Shown piece by piece: positions 34,617 through 43,814 of a stretch of DNA of 64,000 bases; position 1 is the first letter of the stretch, and each line of letters opens with the position of its first letter. This DNA comes from Pseudonocardia sp. SCN 73-27 (GTDB lineage Bacteria > Actinomycetota > Actinomycetes > Mycobacteriales > Pseudonocardiaceae), in contig MEGH01000023.1 in assembly GCA_001725415.1 (NCBI GenBank), forward strand, positions 99,860 through 163,859. The letters run 5' to 3'. The notes beneath the pieces were generated by a model that did no database searches, had not been told where the DNA came from, and worked only from the letters and a program-made list of their open reading frames with translations. The position numbers were made by a program, and so were the translations under genes.

Positions 34617-36455
34617 TCAGCCCAGACCGGCCAGGAACCGTTGAGCCACACCGACCGCCGGGCCCGACGACCCGCCGTCGACGACCAGCACCGCGAACGC
34701 GACGTCGCCCCGGTAGCCGACGAACCAGCCGTGCGCGCGGTTGGCGCCGTCGACGCTGTACTCGGCCGTACCGGTCTTGCCGAACACCTCGCCGGACCGC
34801 GACAAGGCAGTCGCGGTGCCGCTGGTGACGACGGCGCGCATCATGGGCCTCAGCTGGTCGAGCACGGCCTGCGGCGGCGGCGCGGTGGCGGGCTTGGTGG
34901 CGTCGGTGGCGCGGCCGCGGATCAGCTGCGGCACGACGGGTGCACCCTTCGCGACGGTGGCGGCGACGAGCGCCATCCCGAACGGGGTGGCGACGACGTC
35001 GCCCTGGCCGAACCCGTCCTCGGCGCGCTGGACGCGGTCGGGCGCGGGCGGGACGGACCCGGTCACGGTGGTGAGCCCGGGGACCGCGAAGTCGGCTCCG
35101 AAGCCGAGCTGCAGCCCGGCGGTGGGCAGGGCGTCGGCCGACATCTGGGCCGCGAGCTGGGAGAACGTGGTGTTGCACGACCGCGCGAACGTCTGCGTGA
35201 GCGGCACGGTGCCGAGCTCGAAGCGGTCCTCATTGGGGACGAGCCTGCCGTCGATCGTGGTGGTGCCAGGGCATGGCTGCGGCGAGTCGGCGGTCACCCC
35301 GAGCGTCTCGAGCGCGGCCGTCGCGGTGACGATCTTGAACGTCGATCCGGGCGGGTAGCGGCCGGTGAGCGCGATGGCCCCAGCGGCGTCGGCCTGGGTG
35401 TTCTGCGCGACGGCCAGGATGTCGCCCGTCGACGGCGACAGCGCCACGAGCGCCACCTGCTGCGGCAGCGACTCGACGGCGTCCTCCGCGGCGTTCTGGA
35501 CGGTGTGGTCGATCGAGAGCGTGACGGTGGTGCCGGGTTTCGGCGGCTGCTCCTGCAGCGTCGCGATCGTCGCCCCGCCACCGCCGACGACCTGCACCGA
35601 CCAGCCGGCGACCCCGGTGACCTGCGGGGTCACCTCCGTGCGGACGGGCGTGAGGACCTGGCTGCCGAAGCCCGCGGACTGCGCGAGAAGCCGGGTCTGG
35701 GTGGCGAACCGGACGCCGGGCAGGTCGTGGATGGCATCCTTGACGGTGCGGTAGTCGGTGTCGCGCAGGACGGCCACCGAGTAGCCCTGGCCCTGCGGGA
35801 CGGCGCCGGCGCCGTCGGCGATCGACTGAGCGGTGATCCCGGGGACGAGCGGGCCGAGCGCGCGGGCGAGCGTGCCGGTGACGCCGCCGAGATCACCCGC
35901 GGCCGTGCGGTCGAGCAGGATGTTCACGACGGGCGTGGGCGCGAGCAGCGGGGTGCCGCCGCGGTCGACCACCGGCGCCGGGTCGGGCGTGTCGACGACC
36001 AGCGACAGCCGCTGCCCTGCGGCGAGCTCGGGGTGGATCGCCGCGGGCGTCCAGTGCACGATCCAGCCGGCGTCGGCCTGCGGGGACGTGCGGGCCTGGA
36101 TCTCGCCGAGGTAGCTCCACCGACGGTCCTGCCCGAGGTCCCAGGCGACGTCGACCGACGCGGTGGCGTTGTCGCCCGCGGTACGGACCTGGCCGAGCGT
36201 GGCGGTGATCCCGGCCGGCGCGAGGGTCTTGCGTGCGTCGGCCAGCGCGGCCTGTGCGGCGGCGGGGTCGTCGGTGAGCCGGGCGGCCGCCGCGTCGTCA
36301 CCGCGGGTCCACGCGTCGAGGTAGGCCTGGACGGCCTTCTCCTCACCGCTGGGGCCGAAGATCGAGCAGCCGGCCCCGACGAGGGCGATCACCAGCAGCC
36401 CCGCGAGCAGCGCGAGCCGCAACGGGCTCGCGGCGCGACGACGGGGAGCGGTCAC
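34617..36455 (-). CDS. Penicillin-binding lipoprotein (class B transpeptidase)
   Basis: A 612-residue class B PBP. The N-terminus is a lipoprotein signal (LALLAGLLVIALVGAGC, Cys near residue 29), followed by an NTF2-like MecA_N domain (about 35-150), a dimerisation region and the transpeptidase domain. Active-site motifs are STFK (nucleophile Ser in YPPGSTFKIVTA), SCN (in FARSCNTTF) and KTG (in VFGKTGTAEY). It cross-links peptidoglycan outside the membrane. Position and type match M. tuberculosis Rv2864c. The GTG start is taken from the signal peptide. It follows the GNAT gene by 67 bases on the same strand. Confidence 0.93.
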   Translation of the reverse strand: MTAPRRRAASPLRLALLAGLLVIALVGAGCSIFGPSGEEKAVQAYLDAWTRGDDAAAARLTDDPAAAQAALADARKTLAPAGITATLGQVRTAGDNATASVDVAWDLGQDRRWSYLGEIQARTSPQADAGWIVHWTPAAIHPELAAGQRLSLVVDTPDPAPVVDRGGTPLLAPTPVVNILLDRTAAGDLGGVTGTLARALGPLVPGITAQSIADGAGAVPQGQGYSVAVLRDTDYRTVKDAIHDLPGVRFATQTRLLAQSAGFGSQVLTPVRTEVTPQVTGVAGWSVQVVGGGGATIATLQEQPPKPGTTVTLSIDHTVQNAAEDAVESLPQQVALVALSPSTGDILAVAQNTQADAAGAIALTGRYPPGSTFKIVTATAALETLGVTADSPQPCPGTTTIDGRLVPNEDRFELGTVPLTQTFARSCNTTFSQLAAQMSADALPTAGLQLGFGADFAVPGLTTVTGSVPPAPDRVQRAEDGFGQGDVVATPFGMALVAATVAKGAPVVPQLIRGRATDATKPATAPPPQAVLDQLRPMMRAVVTSGTATALSRSGEVFGKTGTAEYSVDGANRAHGWFVGYRGDVAFAVLVVDGGSSGPAVGVAQRFLAGLG

Positions 36456-36522
36456 GGAGGCGAGTATGCCCGCGGACCCCGGCGATCCCGGCGCACCGTG
36501 GGCCCCACGTTCGTGGGACGGC

Positions 36523-37392
36523 TCAGAACAGGACCGTCGCAAAGCTCGCGACCTGCGTGAACCCGATCTTGCCGTACACGGTCCGGGCGACGTGGTTGAA
36601 GCCGTTCACGTACAGGCTCGACACGCGGCCCAGCGCGGCGAGCCGGTCGGCGACCGCGGCGGTTCCGATGGTGCCGTAGCCCAACCCCCGCTTGGACGGG
36701 TGCACCCAGACACCCTGGATCTGCCCGACCTGTGACGACAGCGCCCCGATCTCGGCCTTGAACACGACCTGGCCGTCCTCGAAGCGGGCGAACGCCCGGC
36801 CCGCGGAGACGAGCTCGGCGACACGTGCCCGGTAGCCGGCCCCCCCGTCGCCCGCGCGCGGGTCGACGCCCACCTCCTCGGTGAACATCGCGACGGCCGC
36901 GGGCAGGTAGGCGTCGATCTCCTCGGGCCGCACCGGACGCACCAGCGGGTCGGGGGTGATCGTCGGCGGCCCGGCGAGCACCATCAGCGGCTGGTCGGGG
37001 CGCACCTCGCGGGCGGGCGCCCAGGCCGGGGCCAGCTCGTCCCACAGCGGCAGCACCAGCTCGGCCCGCCCGACCAGCGACGAGCAGCCACGCCCGTGCC
37101 GGCGCGCGCGGTCGGCGAAGCTGCGCAGCGCGGACCGCTCCCCGCGCAGCGGGACCAGATTCGCACCGGAGAAGCACAGACCGTCGAGACGCGGGCCGAC
37201 CGACCACAGCTCGCCGCCCAGACGCCACGGATCCAGACCGGCGACCTCGACACGGGCGGCGACCATGCAGGCCGCCACCGGATCGGCCTCCAGGGCGGCC
37301 CGGACCCCGGCACGGTCACGGTCGTCGAGCAACCGAGCACCCGCGACTCTGAGCACCCTCCTACGGTGCCACACCTGAGCGCCGGTGCCCAT
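36523..37392 (-). CDS. GNAT family protein with DUF4081 domain
   Basis: A 289-residue protein with an N-terminal DUF4081 region (LRVAGARLLDDRDRAGVRAALEADPVAACMVAARVEVAG) and a C-terminal GNAT domain (IQGVWVHPSKRGLGYGTIGTAAVADRLAALG, then LYVNGFNHVARTVYGKIGF). The same architecture is Rv2867c. Acceptor substrate unknown. The start is ambiguous: ATG 37392 is used here. GTG 37356 matches the usual beginning of the domain, but its AGGAGG abuts the codon with no spacing. It lies between ispG and the PBP, as in mycobacteria. Confidence 0.9.
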   Translation of the reverse strand: MGTGAQVWHRRRVLRVAGARLLDDRDRAGVRAALEADPVAACMVAARVEVAGLDPWRLGGELWSVGPRLDGLCFSGANLVPLRGERSALRSFADRARRHGRGCSSLVGRAELVLPLWDELAPAWAPAREVRPDQPLMVLAGPPTITPDPLVRPVRPEEIDAYLPAAVAMFTEEVGVDPRAGDGGAGYRARVAELVSAGRAFARFEDGQVVFKAEIGALSSQVGQIQGVWVHPSKRGLGYGTIGTAAVADRLAALGRVSSLYVNGFNHVARTVYGKIGFTQVASFATVLF

Positions 37393-37456
37393 GTGAGGCC
37401 CGGTTTCGGCTCGGTCTCGGATCACGCGGTGCGGCCCCCCGGTCGCGCTGCCGGCG

Positions 37457-38605
37457 TCAGCCGACGACCACCTCGGGCTCACCCTCGCCCGCCATGGTCT
37501 CGGCGATCTTCATCGCCTCCTCGATCAGGGTCTCGACGATCGCGTGCTCCGGGACGGTCTTGATGACCTCGCCCTTGACGAAGATCTGGCCCTTGCCGTT
37601 GCCGGAGGCGACCCCGAGGTCGGCCTCGCGGGCCTCACCCGGACCGTTGACGACGCAGCCCATGACGGCCACGCGCAGCGGCACCTCCATGCCGGTCAGA
37701 CCGGCCGTGACCTGCTCGGCGAGGGTGTAGACGTCGACCTGGGCGCGCCCGCACGACGGGCACGACACGATCTCCAGGCGCCGCGGCTTGAGGTTCAGCG
37801 ACTCCAGGATCTGGCGGCCGACCTTCACCTCGTTGACCGGGGGCGACGACAGCGAGACGCGGATGGTGTCACCGATGCCCTGCGAGAGCAGCGCGCCGAA
37901 CGCGACCGCCGACTTGATGGTGCCCTGGAACTCGGGGCCGGCCTCGGTGACGCCCAGGTGCAGCGGGTAGTCGCACTGTGCGGCCAGCTGCTCGTAGGCG
38001 CGCACCATGACGACGGGGTCGTTGTGCTTCACCGAGATCTTGACGTCGTGGAAGTCGTGCTCGGCGAACAGGCTCGCCTCCCACAGCGCCGACTCGACGA
38101 GCGCCTCGGGGGTGGCCTTGCCGTACTTCTCGAGCAGCCGCTTGTCGAGCGAGCCGGCGTTGACGCCGATCCGGATCGGGATGCCGTGGTCGCGCGCGGC
38201 GGCCGCGATCTCCTTCACCTGGTCGTCGAACTTGCGGATGTTGCCCGGGTTCACGCGCACCGCGGCACAACCGGCCTCGATCGCGGCGAACACGTACTTG
38301 GGCTGGAAGTGGATGTCGGCGATCACCGGGATCTGCGACTTCTTCGCGATCGCGGGGAGGGCGTCGGCATCGTCCTGGCTCGGACAGGCGACGCGCACGA
38401 TGTCGCAGCCCGCCGCGGTGAGCTCGGCGATCTGCTGCAGGGTGGCGTTGACGTCCGCGGTCAGGGTGGTGGTCATCGACTGCACGGAGATCGGGTGGTC
38501 GCTGCCGACGCCGACGTTCCCGACCTGCAGCTGCCGGGTCTTCCGGCGAGGAGCGAGGGTCGGGGCGGGTGCGGCGGGCATGCCCAGGGAGACGCTCACG
38601 AACAC
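37457..38605 (-). CDS. ispG: 4-hydroxy-3-methylbut-2-en-1-yl diphosphate synthase
   Basis: IspG (GcpE) converts MEcPP to HMBPP in the MEP isoprenoid pathway. The 382-residue protein has the TIM-barrel start ([24 protein letters not shown]), [14 protein letters not shown] and the C-terminal [4Fe-4S] cysteines in [13 protein letters not shown] and [14 protein letters not shown] 38605 has GGAGG six bases upstream; GTG 38599 is an alternative. It shares the neighbourhood with rip1 and dxr (also MEP pathway), as Rv2868c-Rv2870c do. Confidence 0.96.
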   Translation of the reverse strand: MFVSVSLGMPAAPAPTLAPRRKTRQLQVGNVGVGSDHPISVQSMTTTLTADVNATLQQIAELTAAGCDIVRVACPSQDDADALPAIAKKSQIPVIADIHFQPKYVFAAIEAGCAAVRVNPGNIRKFDDQVKEIAAAARDHGIPIRIGVNAGSLDKRLLEKYGKATPEALVESALWEASLFAEHDFHDVKISVKHNDPVVMVRAYEQLAAQCDYPLHLGVTEAGPEFQGTIKSAVAFGALLSQGIGDTIRVSLSSPPVNEVKVGRQILESLNLKPRRLEIVSCPSCGRAQVDVYTLAEQVTAGLTGMEVPLRVAVMGCVVNGPGEAREADLGVASGNGKGQIFVKGEVIKTVPEHAIVETLIEEAMKIAETMAGEGEPEVVVG

Positions 38606-38638
38606 CAGTATCCTCCGCTGCGCCCCGACGTGCCGGGG

Positions 38639-38656
38639 GCGTGGCCGGAGCCACGC
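38639..38656 (-). promoter_or_regulatory. Small hairpin upstream of ispG
   Basis: Arms gcgtggc and gccacgc pair over 7 bp around a cgga tetraloop, between the HAD gene stop (38690) and the ispG start. It may slow or end read-through from the rip1-HAD transcript; no U tract is present. Confidence 0.35.
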
Positions 38657-38689
38657 CGATCGGGTCCTGAGCTGCGGTGGGTGGCCCCC

Positions 38690-39181
38690 TCAGGTGCGGC
38701 CCTTGTTCTCCTGCGCGTCCTGCAGTGTCGACGAGTGCGGCAGCCACGTCGCCAGTTCGACCGGCCAGCCGTCGTCGGCGAGGACCCGCACGACCGACGG
38801 GTCGTCGTCGATGATCGAGGCGATGGTCCGGGTGCGGGACAGCTCGCGCAGCACCTCGCGCTTGACCCACCGGGCCGGGCGGTAGTCGTCGTCCTCGCGC
38901 ATGTAGAGCGGTTCGGTCGGCAACCCGTGCCGTGCCAGCCAGCGTTCGGTGAGCCGCCGGTTCCGCTCCGGACGACCCGTCAGGTAGACGACGTCGTGCT
39001 CGGCCAGAGCCGCCCGCAGCCGGCGCGCACCCTCCTCGAGCAGCGGGTCGCGGTCGGCCGCGGTGAAGAAGCGCTCCCAGCGGTTGACGTCGAGATGGTG
39101 GAGCCGGTGGGTGACGTCGGCGAGCACGCCGTCGATGTCGAACACGGCCAGCGGCCGGTCCGGGATGTCCGCAGCAGCCAC
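38690..39181 (-). CDS. HAD-superfamily phosphatase-like protein
   Basis: A 163-residue HAD-like domain: LAVFDIDGVLADVTHRLHHL (motif I DxD), VVYLTGRPERNRRLTERWL (motif II Thr) and ASIIDDDPSVVRVLADDGW (motif IV acidic pair). It resembles polynucleotide-kinase 3'-phosphatase-type HAD domains, but without a kinase part. Substrate unknown. The GTG start overlaps the rip1 stop by one base, so it is translated with rip1. This gene is not part of the standard dxr-rip1-ispG set and looks like an insertion into the operon. Confidence 0.82.
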   Translation of the reverse strand: MAAADIPDRPLAVFDIDGVLADVTHRLHHLDVNRWERFFTAADRDPLLEEGARRLRAALAEHDVVYLTGRPERNRRLTERWLARHGLPTEPLYMREDDDYRPARWVKREVLRELSRTRTIASIIDDDPSVVRVLADDGWPVELATWLPHSSTLQDAQENKGRT

Positions 39182-40377
39182 TACTGGAACGGCCGGATCG
39201 GGTTGACGATGTCGGCGGTCAGCGTGAGCAGGCTGATAGCGCCGCCGATGAGGATGACGACGTAGGTCAGCGGCAGCAGCTTGGTGTAGTCGACGGGCGG
39301 CATCTGCACCTTGCCGAGCTTGGCCCGGACCCAGTCGCGCACCCGCTCGTAGAGGTTCACCGCGATGTGCCCGCCGTCCAGCGGCAGCAACGGCAGCAGG
39401 TTGAACACGCCGACGAACAGGTTCAGCACGACCAGCAGCTGGACGAACACCTGCCACAGGCCGCGCTCTGCGAGATCGCCACCGATGACGCTGGCGCCGA
39501 CGACGCTGACCGGTGTCTCCAGGTCGCGCTCGCCGCCGGAGATGGCGTCGATGAGGCGCGGGACCTTCTCCGGGAACATCATCAGGCCCTGCCACACCTG
39601 GGCGAACATCTGCCCGGTGTAGGCGAACGTCGCCGGCACGGCCGTCAGCGGGTCGTAGGCGAAGATCAGCTGCTGGGAGACGCCGATGGCGCCGACCTCG
39701 CGGGCCGCGCCGGTCTGCGGGTCGAGCCGCTGCACCTTCGTGACGTCCATCGTCAGCGTCAGGCGCTCACCGCCGCGCTCGACGACGATCGGCGTCGGCC
39801 CGTCGGCCGCCTGGATGAGCTTGACGGCGTCGGTCCAGGTCGGGGTCGGCGTCCCGGCGACGGAGACGATCGTGTCGCCCGAGCGCAGGCCCGCGTCGGC
39901 GGCCGGGGCCGCCACGCCGGGGCCGCACGGCTCGAGCGCCGACGGCGACGTCTGGTTCGCCGCGCAGCTGATCTGCCCGGCCGTCGGGGTGTCGGACACG
40001 TTGGGCAGTCCCGACGTCAGCGCCAGCACGTAGATCAGGATGATCCCGATCAGGAAATGCGTGGCCGACCCGGCCGAGAGCACGACGACGCGCTGCCACG
40101 TCGGCTTCCGGAAGAACGCGCGCGGGCGCTCCTCCTCGGTCACCTCGTCGAGCGCCGTCATGCCGGCGATGTCGCAGAACCCGCCCGCGGGGATCCACTT
40201 CATGCCGTACTCGGTCTCGCCGCGGCGGAACGAGAAGATCTTCGGCCCGAAACCGATGTAGTACCGGCGGACCCGCATGCCGAAGGCCTTGGCGGTGACC
40301 ATGTGCCCGGCCTCGTGCAGCGCGATGGAGATCGCGATGCCGAGGGCGAACAGCACGACGCCGAACGCGAATGCCAC
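39181..40377 (-). CDS. rip1: Site-2 intramembrane metalloprotease (Rip1/RseP family)
   Basis: A 398-residue S2P protease that cleaves membrane-bound anti-sigma factors. Zinc motif HEAGH lies in ISIALHEAGHMVTAKAFGMRV near residues 20-35; a PDZ domain sits near 150-220 (LRSGDTIVSVAGTPTPTW). The conserved NLLPLLPLDGGHIAVNLYE gives the third ligand near 320-340, and a membrane span ends the protein (VVILIGGAISLLTL). ATG is three bases from the dxr stop at 40381. Matches Rv2869c, a regulator of envelope lipid genes in mycobacteria. Confidence 0.93.
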   Translation of the reverse strand: MAFAFGVVLFALGIAISIALHEAGHMVTAKAFGMRVRRYYIGFGPKIFSFRRGETEYGMKWIPAGGFCDIAGMTALDEVTEEERPRAFFRKPTWQRVVVLSAGSATHFLIGIILIYVLALTSGLPNVSDTPTAGQISCAANQTSPSALEPCGPGVAAPAADAGLRSGDTIVSVAGTPTPTWTDAVKLIQAADGPTPIVVERGGERLTLTMDVTKVQRLDPQTGAAREVGAIGVSQQLIFAYDPLTAVPATFAYTGQMFAQVWQGLMMFPEKVPRLIDAISGGERDLETPVSVVGASVIGGDLAERGLWQVFVQLLVVLNLFVGVFNLLPLLPLDGGHIAVNLYERVRDWVRAKLGKVQMPPVDYTKLLPLTYVVILIGGAISLLTLTADIVNPIRPFQ

Positions 40378-40380
40378 TTG

Positions 40381-41571
40381 TCAGAGCCCTTCTCCGCCGA
40401 TCGACGCGGCGAGCTCGCGGGCGCGGGCGCGCGCCCAGCCCTCCGCTGCCAGCACGTCGTCCACGGTAGCGGGGTCGCCCGACCAGCCGTCGGCCGCCGC
40501 CAGCGCACGCTCGACGACCTCGGTGACACCCAGGTACGACAACCCGCCGGCGACGAACGCGGCGACGGCCTCCTCGTTGGCGGCGTTGAACACCGCGGGC
40601 AGGCAGCCGCCCGTCGTCCCGGCGGCGCGGGCGAGCCGGACGCCGGGGAAGGCGTCGTCGTCGAGCGGTTCGAACGTCCACGCCTGGGCGAGGTCCCACG
40701 TGCACGCGGCCGCCGCGCCCGGCACCCGGGCGGGCCAGCCCAGGGCCAACGCGATCGGCAGCCGCATGTCGGGCGGGCTGGCCTGGGCGATCGTCGAGCC
40801 GTCGACGAACGTCACCATCGAGTGCACGATCGACTGCGGGTGGACCGCGACGTCGATGCGGTCGTAGGGCACGTCGAACAACAGGTGCGCCTCGATGAGC
40901 TCGAGGCCCTTGTTGACGAGCGTCGCCGAGTTGATGGTCACGACGGGGCCCATGTCCCACGTCGGATGCTTGAGCGCCTCGTCGAGGGTGACGTGGGCGA
41001 GGTCGGCGCGGCTGCGGCCGCGGAACGGCCCTCCCGACGCGGTGAGCACCAGCCGGGCGACCTCGTCGGCCGTACCGCCGCGCAGGCACTGCGCCAGCGC
41101 GGAGTGCTCGGAGTCGACCGGCACGATCTGCCCCGGCTTCGCCGCGTTCGTGACCAGCGACCCGCCCGCGACGAGCGACTCCTTGTTGGCCAGCGCCAGG
41201 GTCTCCCCCGCCGACAGCGCCGCCAGCGTCGGTCCCAGCCCGCGCGAGCCGGTGATGCCGTTGAGGACGACGTCGGCCGGTGTCGTCGCCGTCAGCTCCG
41301 TCGCCGCGGCCGGGCCGTCGAGGACGACGACACCCGGCAGCTCGGCGCGCAGCGCGGCCGCCGCCACGGGGTCGGCCACCGCGACCCTCTCGACGCGGTG
41401 CGCACGCGCCTGCGCCGCCAGCAGCCCGACATCGCCGCCGCCCGCCGCGAGCCCGGCCACGGTGAAACGGCCCTGCGCCTTGTCCACGACGTCGAGGGCC
41501 TGGGTGCCGATCGACCCCGTCGACCCGAGCACGAGAACCGACCGGGGCGCGGCAGTGACTTCGTCGCTCAT
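40381..41571 (-). CDS. dxr: 1-deoxy-D-xylulose 5-phosphate reductoisomerase
   Basis: Dxr makes MEP, the committed step of the MEP pathway. The 396 residues include the NADPH motif [37 protein letters not shown] (substrate/metal Glu) and [20 protein letters not shown] 41571 is preceded by GAGGGAGGGCG, all supplied by the last unit of an upstream tandem repeat. A repeat-encoded 25-codon ORF ends in TGA overlapping this ATG (ATGA), so dxr may be translationally coupled to it. Operon order dxr-rip1-HAD-ispG. Confidence 0.96.
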   Translation of the reverse strand: MSDEVTAAPRSVLVLGSTGSIGTQALDVVDKAQGRFTVAGLAAGGGDVGLLAAQARAHRVERVAVADPVAAAALRAELPGVVVLDGPAAATELTATTPADVVLNGITGSRGLGPTLAALSAGETLALANKESLVAGGSLVTNAAKPGQIVPVDSEHSALAQCLRGGTADEVARLVLTASGGPFRGRSRADLAHVTLDEALKHPTWDMGPVVTINSATLVNKGLELIEAHLLFDVPYDRIDVAVHPQSIVHSMVTFVDGSTIAQASPPDMRLPIALALGWPARVPGAAAACTWDLAQAWTFEPLDDDAFPGVRLARAAGTTGGCLPAVFNAANEEAVAAFVAGGLSYLGVTEVVERALAAADGWSGDPATVDDVLAAEGWARARARELAASIGGEGL

Positions 41572-41645
41572 CGCCCTCCCTCGCTGCGCGAGCTCGGCGC
41601 TTCGCGCGGGCGCTGTGACATCGGTTCGCTCGCAAGCTCGCTCAT
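41568..41645 (-). CDS. Repeat-encoded short ORF overlapping the dxr start
   Basis: ATG 41645 starts a 25-codon ORF ([20 protein letters not shown], then SEGGR) whose TGA (41570-41568) overlaps the dxr ATG. It has the same GAGGGAGGGCG ribosome site as dxr, because both lie at ends of repeat units. Whether a peptide is made is unknown; coupling to dxr is inferred from the overlap. Confidence 0.35.
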   Translation of the reverse strand: MSELASEPMSQRPREAPSSRSEGGR

Positions 41646-41778
41646 CGCCCTCCCTCGCTGCGCGAGCTCGGCGCTTCGCGCGGGCGCTGTGACATCGGTT
41701 CGCTCGCAAGCTCGCTCAGCTGCGCGAGCTCGGCGCTTCGCGCGGGCGCTGTGACATCGGTTCGCTCGCAAGCTCGCT
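41569..41778. repeat. Near-triplicated 74-bp tandem repeat upstream of dxr
   Basis: Units at 41569-41642 and 41643-41716 are identical 74-mers; a third at 41717-41778 lacks about 12 bases after its first two. On the minus strand each full unit ends in gagggagggcgATG. Each also contains the palindrome-like segment cgcgagctcgg region and gaaccgatgtcacagcgc. The array occupies the whole leader of dxr and ends about 76 bases from the divergent DUF2631 start. Confidence 0.9.
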
Positions 41779-41854
41779 CACACCGCACATCATCCTCGGC
41801 GGCGGCCTTGTGCGAGGATGTGGCCCGGCAGGCATCCGTGTTCAGGAGGACGGC

Positions 41855-42115
41855 GTGGCAGGTAGTGAGCTGGCGAAGCGACCCGGTGCCGAGGTCGACC
41901 CGCTCGACGAGCCCTCGGCCGAGTGGGGCTGGCACGGCGGGTTCCCCCGCGGAACCGTCGTCGCGGGCATCGCCGTCGCGATCATCCTGCCCATCCTGCT
42001 GATCGGGCATCACGCCAGCTGGACCGAGATCCTCTGGATGGTCATCCCCGCGCTCATCGTCCTCGCGGGCGTCATCGGCGGCCTGATCAAGCGCCGCAAC
42101 GCCTGGCGCCGCTGA
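41855..42115 (+). CDS. DUF2631 small membrane protein
   Basis: An 86-residue actinobacterial DUF2631 protein. It carries PLDEPSAEWGWHGGFPRG (family signature) and two membrane helices (TVVAGIAVAIILPILLIGHH; EILWMVIPALIVLAGVIGGL) with a basic end KRRNAWRR. GTG 41855 has AGGAGG six bases upstream. Counterpart of Rv2876. Function unknown. It is divergent from dxr and its repeat array, and 16 bases before the LigD polymerase gene, so both may be co-transcribed. Confidence 0.9.
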   Translation: MAGSELAKRPGAEVDPLDEPSAEWGWHGGFPRGTVVAGIAVAIILPILLIGHHASWTEILWMVIPALIVLAGVIGGLIKRRNAWRR

Positions 42116-42131
42116 GCCGAGGCGGACCGTC

Positions 42132-43103
42132 ATGGCCGAGCGGTCGGGCCCGGCCGTCGAGCTGGAGGTCGGCGAGCGCACGGTCCGCATCTCCAACCCC
42201 GACCGGGTCTATTTCCCGGCACGCGGGGAGACCAAGCTCGATCTGGCGAAGTACTACATCGCGGTCGGCGACGGGATCGTTCGCGCGCTGCGCGATCGCC
42301 CCTGCATGCTCCACCGCTTCCCGACGGGCGTGACCGGCGAGAAGGTCCACCAGAAGCGGCTGCCCCGCGGCGCGCCCGACTGGGTGCCCACGGTGCGCGT
42401 CCACTTCCCCCGCTACAACCGCTACGCCGACGAGCTGTGCGTCGCCGAGCTGGCCGACGTCGTGTGGGCCACCCAGATGTCGACGGTCGAGTTCCACCCC
42501 TGGAACTCCCGCGCCACCGACACCGAGAAGCCCGACGAGTGGCGCATCGACCTCGACCCGATGCCCGACGCCCACTTCGACGACGTCCGCCGGGTCGCCG
42601 CCGTCGCACGGGAGGTCCTCGACGAGCTCGGCGCCACCGGCTGGCCCAAGACCTCGGGTGGCTCGGGCATGCACGTCTACGTGCGGATCGAGCCCCGCTG
42701 GGGATTCTCCGACGTCCGCCGCGCCGCCCATGCCTTCGCCCGCGAGGTGGGCCGCCGATCCGGGGATCTCGTCGATCTGACGTGGTGGCGCAAGGACCGC
42801 GACCCCGCGTCGATCTTCGTCGACTACAACCAGAACGCCCGCGACCACACCATTCGCAGCGCCTACTCGGTGCGCGGGGTGCCCGAGGCCGTGGTCTCGA
42901 CGCCGATCCGGTGGGACGAGGTCGCCGACGTCGATCCCCGGGAGTTCACGATCGCCACGGTCCCCACCCGTTTCGCCGAGCTGGGCGACCTGCACGCCGG
43001 CATCGACGACGCCGTCTTCGTCCTCGACGAGCTGCTGGAGTGGGCCGACCGCGACGCCCGCGACACCCCCGACGAGGAACCCCCGGACCTGGACGACCTG
43101 TAA
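42132..43103 (+). CDS. LigD-type polymerase/primase domain protein (stand-alone NHEJ Pol)
   Basis: A 323-residue archaeo-eukaryotic-primase-like polymerase of the LigD PolDom type. RISNPDRVYFP and GETKLDLAKYY open the protein. GVTGEKVHQKRLP, WATQMSTVEFHPWNSR, the catalytic DLDP in WRIDLDPMPDA (near 140) and LPKTSGGxGMHVYV-like PKTSGGSGMHVYVRI follow. In mycobacteria this domain is fused to ligase and nuclease; here it is a separate gene with the ligase 700 bases away. No Ku gene is in the window. ATG directly follows DUF2631. Confidence 0.92.
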   Translation: MAERSGPAVELEVGERTVRISNPDRVYFPARGETKLDLAKYYIAVGDGIVRALRDRPCMLHRFPTGVTGEKVHQKRLPRGAPDWVPTVRVHFPRYNRYADELCVAELADVVWATQMSTVEFHPWNSRATDTEKPDEWRIDLDPMPDAHFDDVRRVAAVAREVLDELGATGWPKTSGGSGMHVYVRIEPRWGFSDVRRAAHAFAREVGRRSGDLVDLTWWRKDRDPASIFVDYNQNARDHTIRSAYSVRGVPEAVVSTPIRWDEVADVDPREFTIATVPTRFAELGDLHAGIDDAVFVLDELLEWADRDARDTPDEEPPDLDDL

Positions 43104-43206
43104 CCCTGCTCACCACCGCGCCGAGTTGGACCTCAGGCTGGTTCGATCATGGTCGGCGGAAGTCTGATGTCGGACTCGGCCGGGTCCCGGTGGATGCGCG
43201 GACTGG

Positions 43207-43761
43207 TCAGGCGCGGTCGCGGAGGCGGGCGAACTCCTCGGCCATCGCGGCGCGGGACCAGTGGGCGTTGAGACCGCTGGGGTTGGGCAGGACCCAGATC
43301 CCGGTGTCCCCCAACGTCTCCTGCTGCGGCCCGACTGTTGCCCCGGGTACGCCGAACGCGATCCGGTACGCCGTCACCCCGACGACGGCCAACCACCGCG
43401 GCTCCTCCTGCGCCACCAGCGATCGCAGGCGTTCGCCGCCGGCGCGGAACTCGTCGTCGGACAGCTCGTCGGCGCGGGCCGTGGTGCGCGCAACCATGTT
43501 CGTGATGCCCAGGCCGAGGGCCCGCAGCTCGCCCTGCTCGGCGGGCAGCAGCAGCCGCGGGGTGAAGCCGGCGTCGTAGAGCACGGGCCAGAACCGGTTG
43601 CCGGGCCTGGCGAAGTGATGGCCGGTCGCCGCCGACAGCAGGCCGGGGTTGATGCCGCAGAACAAGACCCGCAGCGCGGGGTCGCCGGGGCCGGGCAGGA
43701 CGTCGTCGATCGTGAGGGCGCGGGCCGCCTCCAGCTCCGCCGCGCTGAACCGTGACGCCAT
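43207..43761 (-). CDS. mug: G/U mismatch-specific uracil-DNA glycosylase
   Basis: A 184-residue Mug/TDG-family glycosylase. VLFCGINPGLLSAATGHHFARPGNRFWP (motif 1 with catalytic Asn of GINPG) lies near 33-60, and VLPNPSGLNAHWS (motif 2) near 156-168. It removes uracil or alkylated bases opposite G. It lies between the two LigD pieces on the opposite strand, making a small repair cluster. ATG 43761 lies 53 bases from the ligase start on the other strand, so both share a control region. Confidence 0.92.
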   Translation of the reverse strand: MASRFSAAELEAARALTIDDVLPGPGDPALRVLFCGINPGLLSAATGHHFARPGNRFWPVLYDAGFTPRLLLPAEQGELRALGLGITNMVARTTARADELSDDEFRAGGERLRSLVAQEEPRWLAVVGVTAYRIAFGVPGATVGPQQETLGDTGIWVLPNPSGLNAHWSRAAMAEEFARLRDRA

Positions 43762-43814
43762 CGTGGCTCCCTCTCCGCTCGATCCTGTCGGAGTATCCCG
43801 GCAGGATGGGCCGC

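Noticed and set aside
34197-36560. 787-codon plus-strand open frame opposite the PBP
   Set aside because: The PBP with all three active-site motifs is on the other strand; the plus frame has no conserved motif.
43104-43206. gcgccgagttggacctcagg, resembling gcgccgagttcgacgtcagg near 31625
   Set aside because: A shared 20-base spacer motif in two places, possibly half of a palindromic repeat, but too short and diverged to call a repeat.
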